DNA from: Duganella sp. BuS-21
Lineage (GTDB): Bacteria; Pseudomonadota; Gammaproteobacteria; Burkholderiales; Burkholderiaceae_D
Direction: 5' to 3'
Assembly (NCBI GenBank): GCA_041874725.1
Contig: CP097466.1
Coordinates: forward strand, 310,001 to 374,000
DNA length: 64,000 nucleotides
Positions 26,734-35,578 of the stretch are shown here, piece by piece (position 1 is the first letter of the stretch; each line of letters begins with the position of its first letter). The notes beneath the pieces were generated by a model. It did not search any database. It saw only the letters and a program-made list of their open reading frames with translations, and was not told the DNA's origin. The position numbers were made by a program, and so were the translations under genes.

Positions 26734-27359
26734 TATCCCGGCTGGTGGCGCTCCAGCCATTGCTGCACGGAAGCGCGCTGCCACTGGAATTCCACGTAGT
26801 CCTTGACCTTGGCCGGCACCGGATCGCCGTTGCGCACCAGGCGGCTGAGCATGATGGCCAGATCGACATCGGCAATCGACCAGTCGCCGAACAGGTGCTG
26901 CGGACCTTGCACCAGCCGTTCGGCCACATATACCAGCTTGGCGGCGGCGTCCTGGGCGGCCGGACTCAGCGACGCACTCGGCTTGCCGAAAAACACCGTC
27001 TCGGTGTCGCGTTCGGCGCGCACCGGCAGCAGGTCGCTGCGCACCCAGGCCTGGAGCTGGCGCGCCACCGCGCGCTGGCGGCGCTCCTGCGGATACAGCG
27101 CCACGTACGTCGGCGGCGGAAAGCATTCCTCCAGGTATTCGGTGATGGCGCTGGACTCGGTCAACACAAAATCGCCGTCCACCAACGCCGGCACCCGCGC
27201 GGTGGTGGCGCGATCGGCGAAGGCGGCCTGCTTCTGCGCGCCGCTGGCCAGATCCACGGTCTTGACGGTGAACGGCAGACCTTTCTCGGTCAGCGCGACA
27301 AAAGCCGACAAGGCGTAAGGGCTGGTGAAAAGGCTATCGACGTATAGTTCAAACGACAT
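26733..27359 (-). CDS. glutathione S-transferase, YfcF-like
   Basis: 208 residues from the ATG at 27359. N-terminal thioredoxin-like domain with SPYALSAFVALTEKGLPF, cis-Pro in ARVPALVDGDFVLTESSAITEYLEE, and an all-helical C-terminal domain. Resembles E. coli YfcF. The frame extends to 27623 through the divergent promoter region without similarity. Divergent from a LysR regulator that may control it. Confidence 0.88.
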   Translation of the reverse strand: MSFELYVDSLFTSPYALSAFVALTEKGLPFTVKTVDLASGAQKQAAFADRATTARVPALVDGDFVLTESSAITEYLEECFPPPTYVALYPQERRQRAVARQLQAWVRSDLLPVRAERDTETVFFGKPSASLSPAAQDAAAKLVYVAERLVQGPQHLFGDWSIADVDLAIMLSRLVRNGDPVPAKVKDYVEFQWQRASVQQWLERHQPG

Positions 27360-27381
27360 GGCGGCTCCGGCTTGGGTAGAT

Positions 27382-27468
27382 TTATTCACATAGTAAACCT
27401 TGTCTAAGTCCCTGTATAACGGTATATTTTCGCAATTCTTGTTAGTTTTATTCACAAAGTTATCCACA
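27382..27468 (+). promoter_or_regulatory. three DnaA-box-like sites between the GST and LysR genes
   Basis: TTATTCACA at 27382-27390, TTATTCACA at 27448-27456 and TTATCCACA at 27460-27468, all in one orientation. All match the E. coli DnaA-box consensus TTATNCACA. The last ends two bases before the LysR ATG. The stretch is AT-rich against its surroundings. They may bind DnaA or serve as operators for the LysR protein. Confidence 0.55.
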
Positions 27469-27470
27469 GA

Positions 27471-28367
27471 ATGGCTCGCCGGCTGCCTAATTTTTCCGCT
27501 CTGCGCGCCTTCGAGGCGGCGGCCCGGCACGAGAATTTCTCGCGCGCGGCGGAGGAGTTGCACCTGACGCACGGCGCCATCAGCCATCAAGTGCGTGGCT
27601 TGGAACAGGAATTGGGCCGGCAACTATTCGTGCGCAATGGCCGCCAGGTGAAAATAACTAACGACGGCCTGAAGTTCGCCCAGTTCCTGGGCAAGGCCTT
27701 CGCCGACATCGGCGCCGCCACCGACGCCATGCGCGCGGCCAGCATCCACCAGCGGCTCACCATCACCTCGATACCCTCGTTTGCGGCGCGCTGGCTGGCG
27801 CCCCGGCTCGGGCGTTTCATCGAGCGCTATCCGGATATCGAGGTGGTACTGCAGTCGAGCGGCCACATGCAGGATCTGGCGCGCGAGGGGGTGGACGTGG
27901 GTATCCGCTTTGGACGCGGCAACTATCCGGGCATGGTGGCGGTGCGGCTGATGGGCGACGTCTACTACCCTGTAGTGAGTCCCCACTATCGCGGCGGCAA
28001 GCTACCGGCCGTACCGAACGACCTGGCCGGGCACGCGCTGCTGCGCTCGGTGGAGCGCTGGACGCCGTGGCTGCACGCGGCCGGAGTCAACCTGCCGGAG
28101 CCGTCGGGCGGCTTGCTGTTTGAGGATTTATCGATGCTGATTCGTTCCGCTGCCGATGGCAACGGCGTGGCGCTGGTGCGGCACGTGGTGGCGATGCAGG
28201 AGATCGCCTCCGGGCAGTTGCTGCGGCTGTTCGACATCGCCACGCCCAGCCCGGATGAGTATTACTTCGTCTCGCCGCCCGGCGCGGCCGGCAAGCCGCA
28301 GGTGGCGGCGTTCCGCGAGTGGCTGCTGGAAGAGATCGCCGCCTTCCAGCGCCAGCACCTTACATGA
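27471..28367 (+). CDS. LysR-family transcriptional regulator, GcvA-like
   Basis: 298 residues. N-terminal winged helix (RRLPNFSALRAFEAAARHEN, FSRAAEELHLTHGAISHQV) and a C-terminal effector domain (about 90-295). The N-terminus resembles GcvA-type regulators. The ATG lies just after the third DnaA-like site, with no clear ribosome site. Ends overlapping the convergent ybeD gene by eight bases. Confidence 0.9.
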   Translation: MARRLPNFSALRAFEAAARHENFSRAAEELHLTHGAISHQVRGLEQELGRQLFVRNGRQVKITNDGLKFAQFLGKAFADIGAATDAMRAASIHQRLTITSIPSFAARWLAPRLGRFIERYPDIEVVLQSSGHMQDLAREGVDVGIRFGRGNYPGMVAVRLMGDVYYPVVSPHYRGGKLPAVPNDLAGHALLRSVERWTPWLHAAGVNLPEPSGGLLFEDLSMLIRSAADGNGVALVRHVVAMQEIASGQLLRLFDIATPSPDEYYFVSPPGAAGKPQVAAFREWLLEEIAAFQRQHLT

Positions 28368-28635
28368 CGATCTTGACCATCGGGTGCGCCGACAGCTCGG
28401 TGTACAGCGCGTCGAGCTGCTCGCGGCTGATCGCGCGCACGGTGCAAGTCAGGCCCGTGTAATTACCCTTGCCCGACGGACGCACTTCCATTTTGCCCTC
28501 ATGGAATTCCTTGTCATGCTTTTGCACCACCACAATGATGGCCGGGGCGAAATCGATATGAGTCGGCCCCATGACCTTGATCGGGAAGTCGCTCGGGTAC
28601 TCGATGAGGGACTCTGATGGCGGGATCGCTTGCAT
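28360..28635 (-). CDS. ybeD: DUF493 (YbeD) family protein
   Basis: 91 residues from the second of two ATGs (28635); the first, at 28641, sits only two bases after a GGA, which is better spaced for the second. Family pattern: IEYPSDFPIKVMG at the N-terminus and a ferredoxin-like ACT-type fold (YTGLTCTVRAISREQLDALY). E. coli ybeD lies beside lipB, and here it is two genes away. Role unknown. Confidence 0.88.
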   Translation of the reverse strand: MQAIPPSESLIEYPSDFPIKVMGPTHIDFAPAIIVVVQKHDKEFHEGKMEVRPSGKGNYTGLTCTVRAISREQLDALYTELSAHPMVKIVM

Positions 28636-28705
28636 AATCATTCCAATCTAAAAATATAAAACCGGCGGCATCAACGCGATGCCGCCGGCCTATATTGTAG
28701 CCCGA

Positions 28706-29491
28706 TCAGGACTTTGCCAGCGCCAGCGGCTCGCTGGCCTGGCCGGACAGGCGCTGCAAGCGCGCCAGCGCCGACTCGTTGCCCAGCGCCGGCTGGCTCA
28801 CCGATTTGCGGATCGCCTCCAGCTCGGCGGCCTGGTCCAAAGGCTTCTGGCCGATATCGGTGACGATGCGCAAGCCCTCGGCGTCGGTGCGGATCGCTTC
28901 GGCGCGGCGGGTCAGGGCGCTGAGGGCGCTCGACTGGCCGCGCATGCCCTGCAAACCGGTCAGCTGGGCCTGGCGCTCGGCGCGCAGCTGCTGCAGATCC
29001 TGCTGGGCGCGGGCCGAGGACAGGGCTTGCAACGCCTTCTTCGCCTGCGCATCGAACTCGGACAGCTGCTTGGACAGCGCATCGACGATGGTTTGCAGCT
29101 CGTTCATATACTGCTTGGCGTCGGCTTCCTCCTGCAGCTCCTGCGGCAGGCGCGCCTTGTTGCCTTCCAGTTCGTCGCAGAACAGGGTGATGGTCGCTTC
29201 CGAGATCTTGCCGGTGGCCAGGCGCTCGGCCAGGGTGCCGGCGGCCTGCTCGTCGGTGGCGATCAGCTGGCGCAGCTGGACCACGTCGCTGGCTTCCTTG
29301 TCGAAGGCGGCGCGGGCAGCGGCCAGTTTCTGGGCGACGCTGCGCAGGTTGTCGGCCAGGCGGTCGCGGTCGGCCTCGGTGGCGGTTTCCGGGTCGAAGT
29401 TGGCGATCGCTTCGGACACGCGATTGCCGAGCGCGCCGAAATGCTTGGTAATCAGTCGCGCGGTCAGGCCCCAGCCATTCAAGTTGCTCAT
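28706..29491 (-). CDS. coiled-coil protein related to PspA/IM30 (YjfJ-like)
   Basis: 261 residues from the ATG at 29491. Almost entirely helical with long coiled coils (about 45-190), rich in Gln, Ala and Glu, ending ESALARLQRLSG as PspA/YjfJ relatives do. The gene just upstream encodes a DUF2491 (YjfK) protein, the same pairing as E. coli yjfJ-yjfK, which supports the call. Such proteins bind and protect membranes; no PspF or PspBC partner is seen. Confidence 0.6.
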   Translation of the reverse strand: MSNLNGWGLTARLITKHFGALGNRVSEAIANFDPETATEADRDRLADNLRSVAQKLAAARAAFDKEASDVVQLRQLIATDEQAAGTLAERLATGKISEATITLFCDELEGNKARLPQELQEEADAKQYMNELQTIVDALSKQLSEFDAQAKKALQALSSARAQQDLQQLRAERQAQLTGLQGMRGQSSALSALTRRAEAIRTDAEGLRIVTDIGQKPLDQAAELEAIRKSVSQPALGNESALARLQRLSGQASEPLALAKS

Positions 29492-29519
29492 GTCAGTCTT
29501 CCTCAATCAAAGTTGCGCA

Positions 29520-30302
29520 TCATTGGATAACGATGCGTTGCTGCTCCACCGGGATGCCAATGACGAAGTCGACATGGATCCCGCGTTTCCCGTGGTCGCC
29601 GTTCACGCTGTGGATGATTTCCGTCGTGATCAGCAAATATTCGTGGCCGCCGCTGCGCAGTTCGCGCACATACGGCATGAAATACATCTCCTGGCGCAGG
29701 CCGGTGTTGCCCATGGCGTCGTCCAGCCGCGTTTCGGTGCCGGTGAAGGGCGGCACGTAGGCCACCTCCGGATCGCCGGCGTCGCGCCAATAATCGACGC
29801 CGTCCCGGGTGCCGAACGCCAGCTCCAGATCCAGGCCCAGATCGGCCAGCTGCTCGCGCCACAGCGTGTAGCTGCGGTCGCCCAGGCCGGCGCCGGCGCG
29901 GCCGGTATAGGCATCCTGGTCCTCCGCCGTTTCCGGAATCACACGCGCCAGCTGGCTGCAATACATCACCTCGCTGACCTCGCCGCTGGCGTTCTGGTAG
30001 ACCTGGAGGAATTTCTCCTTGTCGTCGCGGTCGCCGGTTTCCAGGTAGTAGCGATACAGCCCGCCCGACTGCTTGAGTCGGATCTGCGAGACGGCCACGA
30101 TGCGCGTATCGTCGGCATCCGGCAGCGCGATCAGCGAACCGTTGCTGACCGCGCGCAGCAGCGGCGACTGCTGGATGCCGACCACGCTGCCGATGCGCGC
30201 GCCCAGCGGCAGATCGGTATCGGTGCGCGGCGCCTCGTTGCCGGCCAGCTTGGCGGCGCCATTGCGCAGGTAGTTGTAAGCATCGGTCCAGCCCATCATC
30301 AA
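29520..30302 (-). CDS. DUF2491 (YjfK-like) family protein
   Basis: 260 residues, soluble, alpha/beta, no signal peptide. LPLGARIGSVVGIQQSPLLRA, YRYYLETGDRDDKEKFLQVY and YLLITTEIIHSVNGDHGKRGIHVDFVIG-type segments fit DUF2491. The ATG overlaps the stop of the upstream membrane protein gene; a 28-base gap follows before the PspA-like gene. Biochemical function unknown. Confidence 0.78.
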   Translation of the reverse strand: MMMGWTDAYNYLRNGAAKLAGNEAPRTDTDLPLGARIGSVVGIQQSPLLRAVSNGSLIALPDADDTRIVAVSQIRLKQSGGLYRYYLETGDRDDKEKFLQVYQNASGEVSEVMYCSQLARVIPETAEDQDAYTGRAGAGLGDRSYTLWREQLADLGLDLELAFGTRDGVDYWRDAGDPEVAYVPPFTGTETRLDDAMGNTGLRQEMYFMPYVRELRSGGHEYLLITTEIIHSVNGDHGKRGIHVDFVIGIPVEQQRIVIQ

Positions 30303-31141
30303 TTCCTTTCAAACGAATAATTCGGTCCGGCGCGCAGTCGGCGGAACTTGCGCACCGAATACACGGCCGCCCAGCCCAGCAAACTCAGCACGGACAGCCA
30401 GGCAAACAGGCGCAGCACGCTGGCCATGAACGACGGCTCGGGCGGCGTTGGCGCTGCCGGGGCGGCGACCGGTGCCGGCGTACCCAGGCCTGGCATGCCG
30501 CCCACCATCCCCGTACCGTCCGGGCTGCCGGCCGCCGCCGCGCCAGTCGCAGCGCCGGTGTCGGCCGGCGCGGTCGCCGGTGCCGGCTGGTTGCCGCTGG
30601 TGGTCGGATAGATCACCGGCTGGTGACTCTGGCTCATCGCACGGCCCAGCATGAAACCGATCACGCCGGCCATCATGCCGTTGCCGGACGACGGCTGTTG
30701 GTACACCGGTGCCGGCGCCGGATACGGCGGCGCCTGATAGCCGGGAGACGGACGCTGCGCCTGCTGCGGCTGGCGCAAGGTGTCGTTCCGCGGCGGCAAA
30801 GGGCGGGCGTTGTCGGCGGCGCGGCGCTGATCGTAGGTCTGCAGCGCGCGGTCATGGGCGGCGCTGCGGTCGACATCGCGCGACATCGCCGAAGTATTGC
30901 GCGACGGCTGGGCCGAGGCCGGCGAGCCGGCCTGCTTGCCGAAAGCGCCGGGGCCGCTCTGACGATTGGCGGGCGGCGCGGACGGCTGGCGGTGCGCGGT
31001 GGAGTTGTTCTTTTGTGAAGAAAATCCACTTTTAAACGACGACGATGTGCCAGAATGTGAAGCCGGACGCGCTTCCGCCGGCACCTTGCTTGCGAACGCA
31101 AGACAAACCATCAAAAGCAGCGCGGATCGAAATGACTTCAT
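30299..31141 (-). CDS. exported low-complexity protein with C-terminal membrane anchor
   Basis: 280 residues. Signal peptide about 1-24, a long Ser/Pro/Gln/Ala-rich region (about 25-225), a short Gly/Met helix (about 153-166, MMAGVIGFMLGRAM) and a C-terminal membrane helix (about 243-262) followed by KFRRLRAG. First gene of the three-gene operon with DUF2491 and the PspA-like protein. I do not recognise the family; a membrane partner of the PspA-like protein is a reasonable guess. Confidence 0.6.
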   Translation of the reverse strand: MKSFRSALLLMVCLAFASKVPAEARPASHSGTSSSFKSGFSSQKNNSTAHRQPSAPPANRQSGPGAFGKQAGSPASAQPSRNTSAMSRDVDRSAAHDRALQTYDQRRAADNARPLPPRNDTLRQPQQAQRPSPGYQAPPYPAPAPVYQQPSSGNGMMAGVIGFMLGRAMSQSHQPVIYPTTSGNQPAPATAPADTGAATGAAAAGSPDGTGMVGGMPGLGTPAPVAAPAAPTPPEPSFMASVLRLFAWLSVLSLLGWAAVYSVRKFRRLRAGPNYSFERN

Positions 31142-31227
31142 GATGTTTTTTCACAAAGAAGTTGAATGAAAAACAGCATAGCGCCGCGCAAGATCGGTTG
31201 CATCGGTAATAAAAGGCACGCTTCACC

Positions 31228-31710
31228 ATGACACGCAAATACTTGGACATGAATCAACACGACGCGCTGTACAAGGTGGCGCGCGCGTATCCCGGCGGCA
31301 TCGACGCGCTGGCGCAGGCGATGGGGATTTCGGTCAACGTCCTGCGCAACAAGCTGGCACCGACGATCGCCTCGCACTATCCGTCGTTTGAAGAGGTTTC
31401 AACGGTGGTGGACTTGTGCCACAAGGCGGGGGTGAGCGAGGCCCACCTGCCGCTGCACGCGCTGCTGACGCGGCACGGCATGGCAGCCTTCGTGGTACCG
31501 ATGCCGGAAGCGATCGGCGAGGACGATCTATCGCAGACCGTCTGCAAAGTCATGAGCCAGGTGGGGGCGGTAGCGGAAGCCGTCTCCAGCGCGCTCCTGG
31601 ACGGCAAGGTAACACCTGCCGAAGCCGACTTGATCGAACGCGAATTCCAGGGCGCCTTGTCGGCCCTGGGAGAATGGCGCGCCCGCCTGCGCCTGAAAGC
31701 CCAACAATGA
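31228..31710 (+). CDS. phage regulatory CII-like protein
   Basis: 160 residues. The N-terminal MNQHDALYKVARAYPGGIDALAQAMG and LRNKL follow the phage CII/regulatory family of P2-like phages, a helix-turn-helix activator; the C-terminal half is helical. No phage genes surround it, so it is probably a domesticated regulator. It is divergent from the DUF2491 operon (86 bases between starts), which it may control. An internal ATG at 31249 is an alternative start. Confidence 0.7.
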   Translation: MTRKYLDMNQHDALYKVARAYPGGIDALAQAMGISVNVLRNKLAPTIASHYPSFEEVSTVVDLCHKAGVSEAHLPLHALLTRHGMAAFVVPMPEAIGEDDLSQTVCKVMSQVGAVAEAVSSALLDGKVTPAEADLIEREFQGALSALGEWRARLRLKAQQ

Positions 31711-31712
31711 CA

Positions 31713-31778
31713 TCGGGGTCAGTTCCGACATTCGGACATTTCACTAGCGAAATGTCCGAATGTCGGAACTGACCCCGA
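31713..31778. repeat. 30-bp perfect inverted repeat (family R2), second copy
   Basis: Arms 31713-31742 and 31749-31778 with loop ACTAGC. Each arm matches the hairpin at 7918-7987 base for base over the shared part. Again between convergent gene ends, two bases after one stop and five before the other. Confidence 0.85.
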
Positions 31779-31783
31779 ATGGA

Positions 31784-33661
31784 TTACTGCTGGTTTTGCT
31801 GGCGGCGGTCGCGGTTGTCACGATTATCGTCGCGGCGGCGGTCTGATGGCTCGGCGCGGTTGTCACGCTGGGCCGGCGGCTGTGCTTGCGGCGGTGGCGC
31901 GACTTGACGCGGTGCTTGGGCCGGCGCTTGCTGCACAGGTGGCGGCGTGAATTGGCGCGGCGGCTGGATCTGCGGTTGCGCCTGGATTTGCGGCGGCTGC
32001 TGTTGCGGCGGCTGCACCTGGATTTGCGGCTGCGGCTGACGCGGCTCGTCGTGCGGACGGAAACGGCGCTGGTTGTCGTCGCCGCCACGGTCGGTGCGCT
32101 CGCGCGGTAATTGCGGTTGCTGCGGATTGAATCGCGGCCGCACGTCGACGCGGATGTCGTTCGGATTGATGGTCTGCGGCGGCGTGTCCGGACGGCCGAA
32201 CTGATTCGGCGCCAGGGTGCTGGTCTGGCCACGCGGCGGCTGCGCCGGCACCTGCACCGGCTGCGACGGCGCCGTGATTACGCGGCCAGGACGTTCATTG
32301 CGGTCGTTCCTGTCGTTCCTGTCGTTGCGATCGTTACGATCGTTCCTGTCGTTGCGGCCATCATTGCGGTCGAAACGATCCGGAATACCATCGTGATCGC
32401 GGTCACCGCCACGATTGGTCGTCAACGGCGCGCGCGGCGGCTGCGGCGGCGTCACTACCGCCACATTCCGGACGAAATTGGTCGGCGGAATGACCGATGC
32501 GCCGCGATTCACCACCACGTTGCGACGCCCCTCGAACTGCTCGCGCGGCAGCACCGTCATGCCGTCACGATGACCATTCCAGTCGTTCCGCTGCTGGAAT
32601 GGCTTGCCATTGTGCGTCCACGTCACGCGCCGTTCGTAATCCGACGATACGCGATAGCCGGGGACGAAACGGTCACGCGGCGACAGCGGATACCAGCCCA
32701 GTCCAGGCCCGGAATGACTACCGCCGCCATTGCCGCCGACCCAGCCCACCAGCGCCGGCGCCCATACCGGCCGTCCCGCAGGACGTCCCGGCGCCCAGCC
32801 CCATCGGCGATTCACCATCACCCAGCGCCCATAGTGCGAAGGCGCGTAAGCCCACGGCGCGTTGTCCACCCAGGTCCAGCCCCACGGCGCCAGGAATACC
32901 CAGCGGCCGTCGCGGTAAGGCGCCCAGTCCATCGCCACATTGCGCGGCGTCCACAACGGGCCGTATTCGACGCTCTCGGTCCAGCTGCCGTTGCGGTCCA
33001 GTTCCTCGTAGCCGGTCATGCCGCTGGAGACATAGCGGGTGGTCGTGGTAGCGCTGTCGAGCCGGTCGCGGTCCTCGGCCCAGACGTCGAAACCGTCGCG
33101 CCGCGCCACGCTGGTGCGCACATCTTCGGCGCTGACGTCCACATGGCGGCCATTGCTCACCACCACCGACGAACCGGCGCCTTCCACCCGCGCGGCGCCG
33201 CCCAGCACGCTGATCTGGCTGGTATCGGGCGTGCGGTCCACGTCCACCCGCAGCACGCCGGGTTCGATCATGGTGATGCGCGCCTGTGGCGTGCTCAGTT
33301 CGAAATCACGCAGCAGTTCGGGGCTGCGCACGCGGATGCTGACGCTGCCGTAATTCAGGCGCAGGCGCAGCAGGTCGTCGTCCATGCCGACGATTTCCAG
33401 ATCGGAATCGCTATCGACCCGCACCGCCGTCGAGCCGACGCGGAATTCGGTGCGCGCACCGGAGGCGGTGTTGATGTGGTTGGCAGCCGTTACCGGGAAA
33501 TTCAGGGAGGCGCCCATGGGCTCGCCGTCGCCCACCAGCGTGACTTGCCCCTGCACGCTGGAGATGCGTCCGACCATCGCCGGAGGATCCTCGGCCAGGG
33601 CCAACGCACTAAAGCTGGCAAAAGCGGCCAGCACGACGGTATGGATGATTTTGCGGCTCAT
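31784..33661 (-). CDS. FecR/DUF6600-type exported protein with RND tandem repeats
   Basis: 625 residues. Signal peptide about 1-23, a FecR-like domain (about 30-190; GRISSVQGQVTLV, EPGVLRVDV), a Trp/Tyr/Pro-rich DUF6600-type region (about 215-345; WTPRNVAMDWAPYRDGRWVF) and a disordered tail with Arg-Asn-Asp repeats (about 433-455), Gln/Pro tracts and an Arg/Asp end. A calcium-site-like DRDHDGIPDRFD precedes the repeats. Probably periplasmic or surface-associated. Function unknown. Confidence 0.75.
   Translation of the reverse strand: MSRKIIHTVVLAAFASFSALALAEDPPAMVGRISSVQGQVTLVGDGEPMGASLNFPVTAANHINTASGARTEFRVGSTAVRVDSDSDLEIVGMDDDLLRLRLNYGSVSIRVRSPELLRDFELSTPQARITMIEPGVLRVDVDRTPDTSQISVLGGAARVEGAGSSVVVSNGRHVDVSAEDVRTSVARRDGFDVWAEDRDRLDSATTTTRYVSSGMTGYEELDRNGSWTESVEYGPLWTPRNVAMDWAPYRDGRWVFLAPWGWTWVDNAPWAYAPSHYGRWVMVNRRWGWAPGRPAGRPVWAPALVGWVGGNGGGSHSGPGLGWYPLSPRDRFVPGYRVSSDYERRVTWTHNGKPFQQRNDWNGHRDGMTVLPREQFEGRRNVVVNRGASVIPPTNFVRNVAVVTPPQPPRAPLTTNRGGDRDHDGIPDRFDRNDGRNDRNDRNDRNDRNDRNDRNERPGRVITAPSQPVQVPAQPPRGQTSTLAPNQFGRPDTPPQTINPNDIRVDVRPRFNPQQPQLPRERTDRGGDDNQRRFRPHDEPRQPQPQIQVQPPQQQPPQIQAQPQIQPPRQFTPPPVQQAPAQAPRQVAPPPQAQPPAQRDNRAEPSDRRRDDNRDNRDRRQQNQQ
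32295..32365. repeat. 9-bp tandem repeats encoding Arg-Asn-Asp
   Basis: About seven imperfect copies of CGTTCCTGT-like 9-mers (plus strand) within the DUF6600 gene, coding Arg-Asn-Asp units. Copy-number changes would keep the frame. Confidence 0.7.
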
Positions 33662-33739
33662 GGCTGCGTCTCCTGTGGTTATCCTTGATTTAACGCCGCG
33701 CCAGCAAGTTCGAATACACGGGTTACAAATGCTTGCAAT

Positions 33740-34378
33740 TCACGCCGCAGCGCTGCCGCGCTTGACGAAGAACAGCGCCGCACCGACCGCCATCAACAGG
33801 CCGCCGAACACGCGGTTCTGCTTTTTGACGGCGCCCGCATCGCGGAAAAAGCGCTGCATCGACGAGGCCAGGAAGGCATAACTATGCATCACCACCAGAT
33901 CGATGCAGCACATAGTCACCGCCAGGATCAACAGTTGCGGCAACAGCGGCGCCTGATCGGTAATGAACTGCGGCAGCACCGCCACCATGAAGATGATGCC
34001 CTTCGGATTGGTGGCGTTGGTCAGGAAACCGGTGAGGAAGCGTTTTTTCACGGTCGGTACGTCGACCGCCGCCTGCTGTTGCTGGCTGATGCTGACCTTG
34101 GCCCGCCACTGGCTCAGGCCCAGGTAGATCAGGTACAGCGCGCCGACCGTCTTCACCACGTTGAACGCCACTTCCGAGGCCAGCAGCAGCGAACCGACGC
34201 CCGCACCTGCAATGAAAAACACCAGCAGCAAGCCGGTCTGCAAGCCGAAAATGGTGGCGCTGGCGCGCCGCACGCCATACGACAGGCCGTGCGACATCGA
34301 CAGCACCGCGCCCGAACCGGGCGATACGGCAATGATGCAGGCGGCAACGAAGAAGGTGAACCAGGTGGCGAAACTCAT
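33740..34378 (-). CDS. LysE/RhtB-family amino-acid exporter
   Basis: 212 residues from the ATG at 34378, with GGA six bases upstream; an earlier ATG at 34393 is less well placed. Six membrane segments; N-terminal FFVAACIIAVSPGSGAVLSMSHGLSYGVRR is the family signature, with FLTNATNPKGIIFMVAVLPQF later. Exports amino acids or similar small molecules; substrate not readable from sequence. Confidence 0.9.
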   Translation of the reverse strand: MSFATWFTFFVAACIIAVSPGSGAVLSMSHGLSYGVRRASATIFGLQTGLLLVFFIAGAGVGSLLLASEVAFNVVKTVGALYLIYLGLSQWRAKVSISQQQQAAVDVPTVKKRFLTGFLTNATNPKGIIFMVAVLPQFITDQAPLLPQLLILAVTMCCIDLVVMHSYAFLASSMQRFFRDAGAVKKQNRVFGGLLMAVGAALFFVKRGSAAA

Positions 34379-34513
34379 GGCAAGTCCATTCAAATAATCG
34401 ATTACTAAGCAATCACTGAGGCGATCACTAAGGCGATCACCATTGTAGCGGTATCGCCGGACATCCCGCTTGGGTTAATATTGCTGATCAAACCACACAT
34501 GGAGTTTCCCCAA

Positions 34514-35434
34514 ATGGCCGGTTCCAGCCTGTTAGCCCTGATCGACGATATCGCCACCATCCTCGACGACGTCGCCGCGATGAGCAAAGTGGCCGCGAAG
34601 AAAACCGCCGGGGTACTCGGCGACGACCTGGCCCTGAACGCGCAACAAGTGTCCGGCGTGCGCGCCGAACGCGAACTGCCTGTGGTGTGGGCGGTGGCGG
34701 TCGGTTCGCTGAAGAACAAGGCCATCCTGGTGCCGTCCGCACTGGCGATCAGCGCGTTCGCGCCGTGGGCCATCACGCCGCTGCTGATGGTCGGCGGCCT
34801 GTACCTGTGCTTTGAAGGTTTCGAGAAAATCGCCCACAGTTTTATGCATAGTGCGGAAGACGACCACCACAAACAGGCATTGCACGAAGCACTGGCCAAT
34901 CCCGACGTCGACCTGATGGCGTTGGAGAAAGAAAAGATCAAGGGCGCCATCCGCACCGACTTCATCCTGTCGGCCGAGATCATCGTGATCTCGCTGGGCA
35001 CGGTGGCGACCGCGCCGTTTTCGCAACAGGTGGCGGTAGTAGTCGGCATCGCGCTGGTAATGACGGTGGGCGTGTACGGCCTGGTGGCGGCCATCGTCAA
35101 GATGGATGACGCCGGCCTCTACCTGAGCCAGCGCGGCGGCGCCGCCGTGCGTGCGCTGGGCCGCGTGCTGCTGACGGCCGCGCCGAAACTGATGAAATTG
35201 CTGGGCGTGGTCGGCACGGTGGCCATGTTCATGGTCGGCGGCGGCATCCTCACCCACGGCCTGCCGTTTGCGCACGAGCTGATCCACCACGCCGCCGAAG
35301 CCTCCGGCCCGGTGCTGGGCGCCATCGTTCCAACGGTGCTGGACGCGGTCACCGGCGTGATTGCCGGCGCACTGGCGCTGGTGGCGGTCACCGTGGTCAG
35401 CAAACTCGTGCGCCTGGTGAAGAAGTCTGGCTAA
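34514..35434 (+). CDS. DUF808 (YedI-like) inner-membrane protein
   Basis: 306 residues from the ATG at 34514 with GGAG upstream. [27 protein letters not shown] at the N-terminus, several membrane helices, and the conserved [18 protein letters not shown] segments define the family. Function unknown. A hairpin at 35453-35484 probably ends its transcript. Confidence 0.9.
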   Translation: MAGSSLLALIDDIATILDDVAAMSKVAAKKTAGVLGDDLALNAQQVSGVRAERELPVVWAVAVGSLKNKAILVPSALAISAFAPWAITPLLMVGGLYLCFEGFEKIAHSFMHSAEDDHHKQALHEALANPDVDLMALEKEKIKGAIRTDFILSAEIIVISLGTVATAPFSQQVAVVVGIALVMTVGVYGLVAAIVKMDDAGLYLSQRGGAAVRALGRVLLTAAPKLMKLLGVVGTVAMFMVGGGILTHGLPFAHELIHHAAEASGPVLGAIVPTVLDAVTGVIAGALALVAVTVVSKLVRLVKKSG

Positions 35435-35452
35435 TCGGACAAGCTTTGCTCT

Positions 35453-35490
35453 CCCGGATAGGCCATACACTGGCCCAATCCGGGGAATTT
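35453..35490 (+). terminator. hairpin after the DUF808 gene
   Basis: Two-part stem CCCGGAT...ATCCGGG with inner GGCCA-TACAC-TGGCC, followed by GAATTTT. The T-run is short. It lies just before the FNR box of the next operon. Confidence 0.5.
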
Positions 35491-35503
35491 TGATCTACAT
35501 CAA
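35490..35503 (+). promoter_or_regulatory. FNR box before the chemoreceptor-hemN operon
   Basis: TTGATCTACATCAA is a full match to the FNR/Anr consensus TTGAT-N4-ATCAA. A -10-like TAAACT at 35526-35531 puts the expected start near 35538, so the box centre falls at about -41.5, the class II activation position. Controls the chemoreceptor and, by close spacing, hemN, the TauE-like gene, ccoI and ccoS. Confidence 0.85.
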
Positions 35504-35578
35504 TAAAATCGACCGGCGTACTACGTAAACTGGCCAGGCCTATTGCGATACAGCAATAAAACCAGCCGGAGTTATGTC

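Noticed and set aside
27382..27468. Replication origin based on DnaA-like boxes
   Set aside because: No dnaA, dnaN, rpmH or parAB nearby and only three boxes; treated as regulatory sites instead.
31228..31710. Prophage remnant signalled by the CII-like gene
   Set aside because: No integrase, structural or lysis genes and no attachment repeats around it; flanking genes are ordinary chromosomal ones.
32295..32365. CRISPR array
   Set aside because: The repeats are 9-bp coding units without spacers, inside the DUF6600 gene.
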